A DNA stretch of 64,000 nt from Actinomycetota bacterium (GCA_963169665.1 CAUJET010000142.1:1-64000); one strand, 5' to 3'. Shown: positions 46,364 through 55,937, counted from the first letter of the stretch. The notes: a model not told the origin generated them from the letters alone. Translations and numbers: made by a program.

Positions 46364-48819
46364 GCACCACCGTCCCCCTGCCCGACCGAGCGCGCGTGGT
46401 GGTGATCGGCGGCGGCATCATCGGCACGTCGGTCGCCTATCACCTGGCGCACGCAGGCTGGCGCGACGTGGTGCTGCTCGAACGAGATCAGCTCACGTCG
46501 GGCACCACGTGGCACGCGGCCGGCCTGATGGTCACGTTCGGCTCCCTCAGTGAGACGTCGACGTCGATGCGCCAGTACACCCGCGACCTCTACACGAACC
46601 TCGAGGCCGAGACCGGTCTCGCGACCGGGTTCAAGCCCGTGGGCTTCATCGAACTGGCATGCGACCCCGACCGCCTGGAGGAGTACCGCCGCGTGTCGGC
46701 GTTCAACCGCCAGTGCGGCGTCGACGTGCACGAGATCTCCGCCCGCGAGGTCGCCGACATGTTCCCGATCGCCCGCACCGACGACGTGCTCGCCGGGTTC
46801 TACGTCCCGGGCGACGGTCGCGTGAACCCGGTCGACGCGACCATGTCGCTCGCCAAGGGCGCCCGCATGCAGGGCGCCACGATCGTGCAGGGCGTCAGCG
46901 CCATCGACGTGCTGAGCGAGGGCGGACGCGTCACCGGGGTCGTCACCGACCAGGGCACGATCGAGTGCGAGTACGTCGTCAACTGCACCGGCATGTGGGC
47001 CCGCCAACTGGGCGAGCGCCACGGCGTGAACGTGCCCCTGCAGGCGGCCGAGCACTACTACCTGATCACCGAACAGATCGAGGGCATGGACGGGTCGTGG
47101 CCCGTCATCGAGGATCCGGCCAACTACGGCTACTACCGCGAAGAGGTCGGCGGTCTGATGATCGGCCTGTTCGAACCGGTGTGCGCGCCGTGGAAGGTCG
47201 ACGGCATCCCCGGCGATTCGTCGTTCACCTCGCTCCAGCCCGACTGGGACCGGATGGGCCCCTACCTCGAACGGGCGATGAGCCGCGTGCCGATCAGCAG
47301 CGAGATCGGCATCCACACCTTCTTCTGCGGACCCGAGAGCTTCACGCCCGACCTCGCCCCCGTGGTGGGCGAGGCACCCGAGCTGCGCAACTACTTCGTG
47401 TGCGCCGGGCTCAACTCGATCGGCATCCTCACCGGCGGCGGTCTCGGCCGTGTGGTCGCCAACTGGGTGATGACCGGCCAGCCCGACGTCGACGTCACCG
47501 GCTTCCACATCGATCGCCTGCAGCGCTACCAGTCGAACCCCGAATACCGCCGCACGCGCACCGTCGAGTCGCTCGGCATGGTCTACGCGTGTCACTACCC
47601 GAACCGATCGATGCAGACCGCCCGTGGCGCGAAGCGCTCGCCACTGCACGACCGCCTGGCTGCCGAGGGCGCGTTCTTCAAGGACGTCAGCGGGTGGGAG
47701 GGCGCCGACTGGTACGCCGGCTCCGGCAAGACCGCCGACCCCGGTGCGCTCACCTGGCGCCGCCCGGCCTTCTGGTCGCAGTGGGAGGCCGAGCACCGCG
47801 CCTGCCGCGAGGGCGTGATCGTGATGGACATGTCGTTCATGTCGAAGTTCCGCGTGCAGGGCCGCGATGCCGGCACGGTGCTCGACCGGCTGTCGGCCAA
47901 CGCGGTCAACACCGAGCCGGGTCTCATCACCTATACCCAGTGGCTCAACGAGGCGGGGACGCTCGAGGCCGACCTCACCGTCACCAAGCTCGGTGACGAC
48001 GAGTTCTTCGTGGTCGCTACCGACACGGCACACCGCCACGTCGAGACCCGACTGCGCCGCCACGCCGAACCGCACCACGCGTTCGTCACCGACGTCACGT
48101 CCGGCTTCGCCCAGATCAACGTGCAGGGGCCGCGCTCGCGCGACCTGCTGCAGACCCTCACCACGGCCGACCTGTCGAACGTGGCGTTCCCGTTCCGCAC
48201 CGCCCGCGAGATCGACCTCGGCTTCGCACGCGTGCTGTGCGTGCGCATCACCTATCTCGGCGAGCTCGGTTACGAGCTGTACGTGCCGACCGAGCAGGCG
48301 GTGCACGTGTACGAACGTCTCACCGCGGCGGGCCCTGCATTCGGGCTCCGCCACGCCGGCTTGAAGGCGCTCGCCAGCCTCCGCATGGAGAAGGGCTACC
48401 GCGACTACGGCCACGACATCGACAACACCGACGGCGTGCTCGAAGCAGGTCTCGGCTTCGCCGTCGCGCTCGACAAGCCGGGCGGCTTCGTCGGTCGCGA
48501 CGCCGTCGCCGCGCGAAAGGCGGCCGGGCCACTCACCCGCCGGATCGTGCAGGTGCAGCTGACCGACCCCGAGCCGCTGATGTTCCACGCAGAGGTCGTG
48601 CACCGCGACGGCGTGCCGGTGGGGTACATCCGTGCGGCGAGCTACGGTCACACGCTCGGCGGTGCGGTCGGCCTGGCGATGATCGAGGCCGGCGAGCCGG
48701 TCACGAAGGCGTACCTGGCCGACGCGACCTGGACCGTCGACGTCGCCGGCACGCACCATCCGGCCATCGCGTCGATGTCGCCGCTCTACGACCCGACGAA
48801 CGCCCGCATCAGGTCGTGA
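46360..48819 (+). CDS. Dimethylglycine/sarcosine dehydrogenase-like protein (FAD oxidoreductase plus GcvT domains)
   Basis: ATGA overlap with TetR; RVVVIGGGIIGTSVAYHLAHAGWRDVVLLERDQLTSGTTWHAAGL; C-terminal NVQGPRSRDLLQTLT...YLGELGYELYVP (GcvT). Confidence 0.9.
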   Translation: MSTTVPLPDRARVVVIGGGIIGTSVAYHLAHAGWRDVVLLERDQLTSGTTWHAAGLMVTFGSLSETSTSMRQYTRDLYTNLEAETGLATGFKPVGFIELACDPDRLEEYRRVSAFNRQCGVDVHEISAREVADMFPIARTDDVLAGFYVPGDGRVNPVDATMSLAKGARMQGATIVQGVSAIDVLSEGGRVTGVVTDQGTIECEYVVNCTGMWARQLGERHGVNVPLQAAEHYYLITEQIEGMDGSWPVIEDPANYGYYREEVGGLMIGLFEPVCAPWKVDGIPGDSSFTSLQPDWDRMGPYLERAMSRVPISSEIGIHTFFCGPESFTPDLAPVVGEAPELRNYFVCAGLNSIGILTGGGLGRVVANWVMTGQPDVDVTGFHIDRLQRYQSNPEYRRTRTVESLGMVYACHYPNRSMQTARGAKRSPLHDRLAAEGAFFKDVSGWEGADWYAGSGKTADPGALTWRRPAFWSQWEAEHRACREGVIVMDMSFMSKFRVQGRDAGTVLDRLSANAVNTEPGLITYTQWLNEAGTLEADLTVTKLGDDEFFVVATDTAHRHVETRLRRHAEPHHAFVTDVTSGFAQINVQGPRSRDLLQTLTTADLSNVAFPFRTAREIDLGFARVLCVRITYLGELGYELYVPTEQAVHVYERLTAAGPAFGLRHAGLKALASLRMEKGYRDYGHDIDNTDGVLEAGLGFAVALDKPGGFVGRDAVAARKAAGPLTRRIVQVQLTDPEPLMFHAEVVHRDGVPVGYIRAASYGHTLGGAVGLAMIEAGEPVTKAYLADATWTVDVAGTHHPAIASMSPLYDPTNARIRS

Positions 48820-49243
48820 AACTCCACGTGAGCACCACCGCCTCCTCGGGCGGCTTCGCCCCGGCCGCCCGATAGGTGGCGAGCGCGGCCTCGTTGTCGC
48901 CCTCGGTCGGCACCCACATCCCGTAGCAGCCCGCGGTGCGGGCGATGTGCAACAGCTCGCCCACGAGTGCGCTGGCGATCCCCCGCCGTCGGTACGGCTC
49001 GTCGACCCCGAGCTCGTACACGAACATCTCCACGCCCTTGTCGGGATGCACGGTCTCGACCCCGCTGATGAACCCCACCGGCGTCTCGCCCAGGTAGGCG
49101 ATCAGCAGGTGATGCCCCTGACGGGTGAGGAACTGGGTGGTCCAGTCCCGCCGCGGCGTGGCGTCGAACAACACCGCCGCGTCGAGCACCGACTGCTCGT
49201 CGCCCGCGCCCATCCGCCTGATCTCGAACTCACCCTCTCCCAT
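48809..49243 (-). CDS. GNAT-family N-acetyltransferase
   Basis: FVYELGVDEPYRRRGIASALVGELLHIARTAGCYGMWVPTEGDNEAALATYRAAGAKP. Confidence 0.88.
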   Translation of the reverse strand: MGEGEFEIRRMGAGDEQSVLDAAVLFDATPRRDWTTQFLTRQGHHLLIAYLGETPVGFISGVETVHPDKGVEMFVYELGVDEPYRRRGIASALVGELLHIARTAGCYGMWVPTEGDNEAALATYRAAGAKPPEEAVVLTWSFTT

Positions 49244-49284
49244 GAGGTGATCGTAAACACTCCTGGAACCCGGGTGGGGGTGGT

Positions 49285-49851
49285 GTGCGTGTGATGCTCG
49301 TGGAGATGGACGTGGCGGCCGGGGAGGCCGACGAGGAGCAGCAGCCGCTCGATGTCGACGAGTTCTGTCGTCGCGCCCATCCCCGCCTCGTCCGCACGCT
49401 CACCGCAGCGACCGGTGACGTGTCGCTCGCCGACGAGATCACCCAGGAGGCGCTCGCTCGGGCGTGGGAGCGGTGGGACCGGGTGTGTCGCCTCGACCAG
49501 CCGGAGGCGTGGTGCTACCGGGTCGCGATGAACCTGGCCCGGTCGCAGTTCCGGCGCCGGGCCGCAGCGAGACGGGCGCACGACCGCATGCCTGCCGCGT
49601 CGACGGCCGTCGACGGGGCGGCGTCGACCGACGACGAACTGATGACCGCGCTGCGGCGGCTGCCCGAGCTGCAGCGGTCGGTGCTGGCGCTGCGCTTCCT
49701 CGCCGATCTGTCGGTGGAGTCGACCGCCGACGTGCTGCGCATGCCGATCGGCACCGTGAAGTCCACCACCAGCCGTGCCCTGGCCGAGCTGCGCCTGATC
49801 CTCGACCCCCGCCCCGATCCACGCCCCACGACGGAGGCCCACGATGCATGA
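49285..49851 (+). CDS. ECF (SigE-family-like) RNA polymerase sigma factor, module 4
   Basis: FCRRAHPRLVRTLTAATGDVSLADEITQEALARAWERWDRV..., LPELQRSVLALRFLADLSVESTADVLRMPIGTVKSTTSRALAELR. Confidence 0.9.
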   Translation: MRVMLVEMDVAAGEADEEQQPLDVDEFCRRAHPRLVRTLTAATGDVSLADEITQEALARAWERWDRVCRLDQPEAWCYRVAMNLARSQFRRRAAARRAHDRMPAASTAVDGAASTDDELMTALRRLPELQRSVLALRFLADLSVESTADVLRMPIGTVKSTTSRALAELRLILDPRPDPRPTTEAHDA

Positions 49852-51547
49852 TCTGGAAGACCGCCTGCGGTCGCTCGACCTCCCCGCTCCCCCGCTCGCG
49901 CCGCGTGCGATCGCCGCACGGGTCGAACGACGCCGGCACCGACGACGGATCCTCACGACCGGCGCTGCCGCCGTTCTCGTGCTCGCGACCGTCGGCTCGC
50001 TCGCCGTGATGGCCACCGGCGACGACGACGCCACCATCGCCCCTGCGAGCGCCCCGTCCGAGCCGTCTCCGGTGTCGTCGGCGAACACGATCCCGACACC
50101 CTCGGCCGAAACGACCGCAGCCGAGACGACTCCGGACACGACGATGGTGGATCTCAGCGGCGAAGACGGCGGCCTCTACATCGACCCGGCGGTGGCAACC
50201 GAGCTCGGGCTGGTACCCGACCACGCGGGAGACCCCGTCCCACTCGACGAGCCCGACGCGTCCGAGCAAGCACCGTTCACCCCGGACGACATCTCGTCCG
50301 ACATGCAGCGAGCCGTGTTGGCCCGATACGACGGCACGCGATCGCTCGTCATCGACTCGATCACCGTCAACGTCCTCCCGTCGGCGTCCGGTCTCTCCGA
50401 GATGGAGGGCGAGATCGTCACGCTCCCGAACGGGTTCGAGGCTCGACGCCAGGACGCCTGGATCAGCTGGAGCGACGGCATCCACGACATCTCCGTCCAG
50501 CACATCACGTCGTCCCCACCATCGCCCGACGCGAGCCCGACAGTCGACTTGCTCGCGATTGCCCGCAGCGTGACCGTCGATGCCGACGGGGCCATCGAGC
50601 TCACCACCGTTCCGGATGGCTTCGAACGACTGCCTTCCGAGATCGCCGCCGATGGGACCTCCGGCTCGTACAGGTCGATCGACTATCGCTCCAACAGCTC
50701 GCTCGCATCCGACCGTCCCGAGCTCTCGATCGATGTTGCCACAGGCGCCCATACCGCCGAGCACCTCCTCGTGGAGCGCTCGATGATCGGACCCGCTCGC
50801 GCCGTCGAGCACCGAGGTCAGCGGATCATCGTGAGCCACGACGGGCTCATGTCGCCTCGACCGTACGTGGAACTCATCTGGGACGACCCGTCCGGCATCC
50901 AGGTGTGGGTGACCTACTCCCCCATGGAGCTCGATGCGACCGAGCAGGACCGCGAGGTCTTCGCGTTCCGGGTCGTCGACGCGCTGCGCCGTGCCGATGC
51001 TGCGAACTGGCGGGAGCTGCAGCGGACGGCCGACGAGGCACACCGAGCACTCGTCGACGTCGCATGGATCGACGAACTGCTCGGCGCCAGAGGCTTCGAA
51101 CGAGTTGGATCCATCGCTCCCGATTGGGAGGTGCTCTGGGATCGCGACGGGCTCTTCATCGTTTCTGCTCGCAGTGATGACGGGACGGCAGCCGATTGCC
51201 TCATCGTCCTGCGCACCGATGTCCGGTGTGTCACCGCAACGGACCCGCTCCGCGGTCGGTTCGCGACGGCCCGCGTCGAGCGGACCGTCGGCGGTCGACT
51301 GATCCTGTTGACGACGCCCGACATCTCCGGTGTCTCGCTCCAGCGGTTCGACGGCGGATGGGGCCGGAGCACGATCGATCTGTCGGCTGCAGACGACCCG
51401 CGAGAGCTGCGCGCCGTCTTGATCGAGCAGCCCTCGGTGCCGGCGTGTCTCATCCTGTCGGCAGACGACCACGTGGTCGTCACCCGGTACTCGCTCGTCG
51501 ACGGCGCCCTCGTCGACCCATCCGAGTCGTGCATGGCGCAGACGTAG
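49844..51547 (+). CDS. Single-pass membrane-anchored partner of sigma module 4 (putative anti-sigma or sensor)
   Basis: MHDLEDRLRSLDLPAPPLAPRAIAARVERRRHRRR, TM ILTTGAAAVLVLATVGSLAVMA, Ser/Thr/Pro linker; 8-bp overlap with sigma gene. Confidence 0.6.
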   Translation: MHDLEDRLRSLDLPAPPLAPRAIAARVERRRHRRRILTTGAAAVLVLATVGSLAVMATGDDDATIAPASAPSEPSPVSSANTIPTPSAETTAAETTPDTTMVDLSGEDGGLYIDPAVATELGLVPDHAGDPVPLDEPDASEQAPFTPDDISSDMQRAVLARYDGTRSLVIDSITVNVLPSASGLSEMEGEIVTLPNGFEARRQDAWISWSDGIHDISVQHITSSPPSPDASPTVDLLAIARSVTVDADGAIELTTVPDGFERLPSEIAADGTSGSYRSIDYRSNSSLASDRPELSIDVATGAHTAEHLLVERSMIGPARAVEHRGQRIIVSHDGLMSPRPYVELIWDDPSGIQVWVTYSPMELDATEQDREVFAFRVVDALRRADAANWRELQRTADEAHRALVDVAWIDELLGARGFERVGSIAPDWEVLWDRDGLFIVSARSDDGTAADCLIVLRTDVRCVTATDPLRGRFATARVERTVGGRLILLTTPDISGVSLQRFDGGWGRSTIDLSAADDPRELRAVLIEQPSVPACLILSADDHVVVTRYSLVDGALVDPSESCMAQT

Positions 51548-51614
51548 ACCTAGGTTCGCTCTCACGTCACACGCATCCACGGTCCCGGGGTTCACCCAGC
51601 GCCAGCTCGTCACC

Positions 51615-53096
51615 GTGCTGGCCGCGCTGATCATGGCGGTGTTCCTCGCGTCGCTCGACACGACGATCATCTCGACTGCGCTGCCCACCATCGCCGGCCA
51701 GTTCAACGCGTTCGAGAGCTTCGCCTGGGTCGGCACCGCGTACATCGTCACGTCGACGATCGCGACGCCGCTGCTCGGCAAGCTCAGCGACATCTACGGC
51801 CGGCGGCTGATCTTCCAGTTCGCGATGGCGGTCTTCCTCGTCGGTTCGGTGCTGTGCGGCCTCGCCCAGTCGATGGGGCAGCTCATCGGCTTCCGAGCGC
51901 TCCAGGGCCTCGGTGGCGGCGCCATCCAGGCGCTCGCGTTCTCGATCCTCGGCGACATCCTCCCGCCACGTGAACGCGGCCGCTACATCGGCTACTTCAC
52001 GATCGCGTTCGCCGGCTCGGCGATCATGGGACCGCTCATCGGCGGCTTCATCATCGAGCACTGGAGCTGGCCCTGGATCTTCTACATCAACGTGCCGTTC
52101 TGCATCCTCGTGTCGGCGGTCTGCCAGCGGGCCCTGCGACTGCCGTTCAAGCGGCGTGAGGCCAAGCTCGACTATCTGGGCGCAGCGCTGCTGTCGGGCG
52201 GCCTCGCATGTCTCATGATCGGGCTCGAGGAGGGCCGCAAGGGCTGGACCGACACGAACACGCTCGTGCTGTTCGGCGTGGCGGTCGTGCTGCTGTTGGG
52301 CTTCGTCGCCCAGGAGCGCCGGGCGAGTGAGCCGATGATCCCGCTACGTCTGTTCGCGAACCCGGTGGTCAGGGTCTGCGCGTTGCTCGGCATGTTCGCC
52401 GGTGCGATCGCGTTCGGCGGCAACCAGTTCCTGCCGCTCTACTTCCAGGACTCGCTGTTCGTGTCGCCCACCGAGTCGGGCCTGCGGATGCTGCCGATGA
52501 TGGCCGGCGTCACGCTCACCACCTTCGGCGTCGGTCGGCTGATCGCCCACACGGGCGGCTACAAGCGCTGGCCGGTGATCGGCACGTGGCTCGCCGTCGT
52601 CGGCCTGCTCGGCGTGGCCCAGATCGACGGCACGACGAAGTACCTCTGGCTGGTGATCCCCATGTTCCTCATGGGCATGGGGTCGGGGTCGGTGTTCACC
52701 AGCACCTCGATCGCCACGCAGAACGCGGTCGAGTTCCGCGACCTCGGTGTGGCCACCGCGACGGTGATGTTCTTCCGATCGCTCGGCGGCTCGTTCGGCC
52801 TCGCGATCTTCGGCACGGTGTTGAACACCACGGTGCGCACCGAGATCCCCCGACGCACGGGCGTCGCAGCCGACGAGGCCGCCGGCCTCATCCGCTCGCC
52901 CGAGCAGATCCAGGCGCTGCCCCCTGAGACCCGCCAGGCGGTGATCGACACGATCGCCCTCGGCGTCAGCCGCATCTACTGGATCTGTGCCGGCCTGATG
53001 GTCTGCGGCGCGATCTGTGCGCTCGTGCTGCCCGAGCGCCCCCTGCGCACACGCGCCGGTCTGTCGGACGCGATGGAGAGCGCCGCCGCCGGCTGA
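51615..53096 (+). CDS. DHA2-type major facilitator superfamily drug/proton antiporter
   Basis: LAALIMAVFLASLDTTIISTALPTIAGQF, GKLSDIYGRRLIF, GFRALQGLGGGAIQAL; N-terminus probably begins upstream (see findings). Confidence 0.9.
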   Translation: MLAALIMAVFLASLDTTIISTALPTIAGQFNAFESFAWVGTAYIVTSTIATPLLGKLSDIYGRRLIFQFAMAVFLVGSVLCGLAQSMGQLIGFRALQGLGGGAIQALAFSILGDILPPRERGRYIGYFTIAFAGSAIMGPLIGGFIIEHWSWPWIFYINVPFCILVSAVCQRALRLPFKRREAKLDYLGAALLSGGLACLMIGLEEGRKGWTDTNTLVLFGVAVVLLLGFVAQERRASEPMIPLRLFANPVVRVCALLGMFAGAIAFGGNQFLPLYFQDSLFVSPTESGLRMLPMMAGVTLTTFGVGRLIAHTGGYKRWPVIGTWLAVVGLLGVAQIDGTTKYLWLVIPMFLMGMGSGSVFTSTSIATQNAVEFRDLGVATATVMFFRSLGGSFGLAIFGTVLNTTVRTEIPRRTGVAADEAAGLIRSPEQIQALPPETRQAVIDTIALGVSRIYWICAGLMVCGAICALVLPERPLRTRAGLSDAMESAAAG

Positions 53097-53100
53097 GCAC

Positions 53101-55023
53101 TCAGCTCGTCGCGGCCCAGCCCGACACCGAGACGATGTCGAACACGACCAGGGCGGCGAACTCGGCGGTGCGGTACTGCACGTAGCGGTCCCGCAGCGCC
53201 TGCGTGAGCGCCGTCCGGAGCGAGATGTCGACGTCCGCGTCGTCGACTCGCGCGAGGTCGGCCCGAACCCACCAGAGCTGGCGCCAGTCGTGGCGGTCCC
53301 AGTGGTCGGCCAGCAACGTGGCCCGAGGGTCGGCATCGAGGTTGTCGACGCGGCGCAGCGCCGTCGACGATTTCGGCTTCACCCGGTCGACGGGCACCAC
53401 GACGTGGTCGCCCACGAGCGCGAAGCACACCGGCACCGCGTGCACACCGCGATCCGGATCGAGCGTCGACAGCACGGCGTGATCGGCGACGGTGAGCCGT
53501 GCTCGAGCGTCCTCGATCGTCATCGGCATCCCCGCATCCTCGCCGCCCTCGTCGCCCGGTGTCGAGATCGGGCTGACGGCGACCGATGCGTTCCGTCGTG
53601 TCGGGCGGGCCGGGCGGGCGATGTGCAGGTCGAGCCGCTCACCATCGGTCGGTACCACGGCGTTCCAGCCGAGTTCGTCCATGATCCGCGTCCTGAGCGC
53701 GAGCGAGGCTCGCTCCTCGCCGTGCACCACGAACACGCCGCTCGGCTCGCGTGTCGCCGTGCCCAGCCAGTCGATCAGCTCGCTACCGTCGGCGTGCACC
53801 GAGAAGCCGCTGAGGTCGCACACCTCGGCGCGCACGGGCACGTAACGGCCGTGGATCTTCACCGAGTCCGCGCCGTCCATCAGGCTGCGGCCTCGCGTGC
53901 CCGCTGCCTGGAAACCGACCAGCGCGACCGAGTTGGCAGGGTCGGGCAGGAACTTCTCGAGGTGGTGTACGACCCGGCCGCCCGAGGCCATGCCGCTGCC
54001 GGCGATGATGATGGCCGGGCCGCTCATGCGGCTCACCGCCTTCGACCCCTCGGCGTCGAGCACCTCGTCGAGGTCGGGCAACTCGAACAGCGTGCCGTCA
54101 CCGTGCAGGTCGTCGCGGACGTCGACCGCGTGGCCGTCGATCGCATCGCGGTACACGCTGAGCGCGGCCAGCGCCATCGGGCTGTCGACGAAGATCGGCA
54201 CCGCCGGCAGGCGGCCCTGCTCCGACAGTTGGTGCAGGTGGTACAGCAGCACCTCGGTCCTGTCGACCGCGAAGGCGGGGATGATCACCTTGCCGCCTCG
54301 GCCGACGGTGCGATCGATCAGCTCGGCGAGTCGGTCGACGGTGTCGTCGGAGGCGTGCTCACGATCGCCGTAGGTCGACTCGATCACGATCCAGTCGGTG
54401 TCGCCGATCGGTGCCGGCGGTCGCAGCAACGGGTGTTCCTGGCGCCCGAGGTCACCGCTGAAGGTGACGGTCACCTCCTCGCCGGGCACGTTCCCGAGCG
54501 TCATGCGCACGCTCGACGAACCGAGGATGTGGCCGGCCACCTCGTAACGCGCCCGCACGCCGGGCACGATCTCGAGGTCCTCGTCGAAGTGCACCGGCCG
54601 CAAGCGGTCGAGCGCGGTCCAGGCGTCGTCCTCGGTGTACAGCGCCAGCGCCGGACGGTGCCGCGAGTACCCGGCCCGGTTCGCGAACCTGGCCTCCTCC
54701 TCCTGCAGCCGGCCGCTGTCGGGGAGCACCACCGACATGAGCTTGCCGGTGTCGTAGGTGACGAACACCGGCCCGCGGAAGCCGGCGTTCACCAGGCGGG
54801 GCAGGTAGCCGCAGTGGTCGAGATGGGCGTGGGTGATCACGATCGCGTCGATCGTGCGAGGCGAGACGGCAAAGGGATCCCAGTTCCGCTCGCGGAGGTC
54901 CTTCAGTCCCTGGAACAGCCCGGCGTCGACGAGCACCCGCCGGTCGCCGACCTCCACCAGGAACCGGCTGCCGGTGACGGTACGGACGCCGCCGAGGGTG
55001 GTGAGGACTGCTGGCTCGCGCAT
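53101..55023 (-). CDS. Beta-CASP metallo-beta-lactamase-fold hydrolase continuous with a C-terminal PPOX/F420-type domain
   Basis: THAHLDHCGYLPRL (HxHxDH), FSGDLGR, ESTYGDREH, GSGMASGGRVVHHLEKFL, SGFSVHADGSELIDWL; after a linker, TIEDARARLTVADHAVLSTLDPDRGVHAVPVCFALVGDHVVVPVDRVKPKSS. Confidence 0.88.
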   Translation of the reverse strand: MREPAVLTTLGGVRTVTGSRFLVEVGDRRVLVDAGLFQGLKDLRERNWDPFAVSPRTIDAIVITHAHLDHCGYLPRLVNAGFRGPVFVTYDTGKLMSVVLPDSGRLQEEEARFANRAGYSRHRPALALYTEDDAWTALDRLRPVHFDEDLEIVPGVRARYEVAGHILGSSSVRMTLGNVPGEEVTVTFSGDLGRQEHPLLRPPAPIGDTDWIVIESTYGDREHASDDTVDRLAELIDRTVGRGGKVIIPAFAVDRTEVLLYHLHQLSEQGRLPAVPIFVDSPMALAALSVYRDAIDGHAVDVRDDLHGDGTLFELPDLDEVLDAEGSKAVSRMSGPAIIIAGSGMASGGRVVHHLEKFLPDPANSVALVGFQAAGTRGRSLMDGADSVKIHGRYVPVRAEVCDLSGFSVHADGSELIDWLGTATREPSGVFVVHGEERASLALRTRIMDELGWNAVVPTDGERLDLHIARPARPTRRNASVAVSPISTPGDEGGEDAGMPMTIEDARARLTVADHAVLSTLDPDRGVHAVPVCFALVGDHVVVPVDRVKPKSSTALRRVDNLDADPRATLLADHWDRHDWRQLWWVRADLARVDDADVDISLRTALTQALRDRYVQYRTAEFAALVVFDIVSVSGWAATS

Positions 55024-55185
55024 GTCGACCTCTTCCTGTCGCTCCGTCGTGTCGGAGCGACCACCGGGCGACCGGGGCGCTCCCGGAGGTCACGCCCCGG
55101 CCTCGCCATCATCGTCCGCCCGGACGCCGACGGCGACCAGGGCCGGTGGTCCCCCGGCGCTGACCGGCGGACCGCCCCGACGAAG

Positions 55186-55911
55186 TCACGGCAAGGCGAC
55201 GATGGCCTCGTGCTCGAGGGTGGCGACGACGACGCCGTCCACCTCGATCGCCACATCGAGCACTGCACGCTCGCCGTGGGAGTCGAATCGCTCGACGACC
55301 ACCGACCGGACGGTCGCGAGCGCACCGGCGTGGGCGAGTCCGTGATGGCGCACGATGCTGCGCGTGTGGATCCAGCTCCCCCGGGCGACCTCGGTGTGCA
55401 CGACGTGATTGGCGAGCGCGGGCCAGACGGCGGGGTGCACCACGCCGAGGTCGGCGCACAGCCGGAGCGGGTCGCCCGCCCGGGTCCCGTAGTCGCTCCC
55501 CCATTCACCGACCAGCGGGATCTCCTTCACCGGGAGCGGCTCACCGCTCCGCATCGGCGCGGCCGACGCAGCACGACGGACCGCGCGGAACGCGGCGCGC
55601 GGCTGGTCGGGTTCGTCGGTGATCGCGGCCACGAGTACGCCGTCTCCGTCGATCGTCGGCGTGCAGCGCACCACGTCGCCGTCGAACACCGGTCGCCGGA
55701 ACCGCACCTCGCCTCCGCCTGATGCGATCCATGCCTCACCCCACGCCACCATCGGCGGGTGCGCGAGATAGGCGTAGGTGGTGACGCCCGCGACGAGCGC
55801 ACGCGGAAACCCCGCCGCCTGTGCGCCGGCATCGGTGTGGATGGGATTGCGGGCGTGCTCGGGCAGGTTCTGGGCCACGACGGCCCATGACTCGACGGCG
55901 TCGTGGTGCAT
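55186..55911 (-). CDS. Hotdog-fold MaoC-like / thioesterase-like protein
   Basis: NLPEHARNPIHTDAGAQAAGFPRALVAGVTTYAYLAHP (MaoC-like N..HTD..A...G); second half VARGSWIHTRSIVRHHGLA; ATG at 55911. Confidence 0.7.
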   Translation of the reverse strand: MHHDAVESWAVVAQNLPEHARNPIHTDAGAQAAGFPRALVAGVTTYAYLAHPPMVAWGEAWIASGGGEVRFRRPVFDGDVVRCTPTIDGDGVLVAAITDEPDQPRAAFRAVRRAASAAPMRSGEPLPVKEIPLVGEWGSDYGTRAGDPLRLCADLGVVHPAVWPALANHVVHTEVARGSWIHTRSIVRHHGLAHAGALATVRSVVVERFDSHGERAVLDVAIEVDGVVVATLEHEAIVALP

Positions 55912-55937
55912 GGACGGAAGTGTAAACACACCGTGAA

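Noticed and set aside
46015-48759. 914-aa minus ORF opposite the dimethylglycine-dehydrogenase-like gene
   Set aside because: Shadow ORF from third-position GC; plus strand carries clear FAD and GcvT motifs.
53017-55722. 901-aa plus ORF
   Set aside because: Antisense to the beta-CASP/PPOX gene; composition dominated by H/R/V/G/D shadow pattern, no recognisable motifs.
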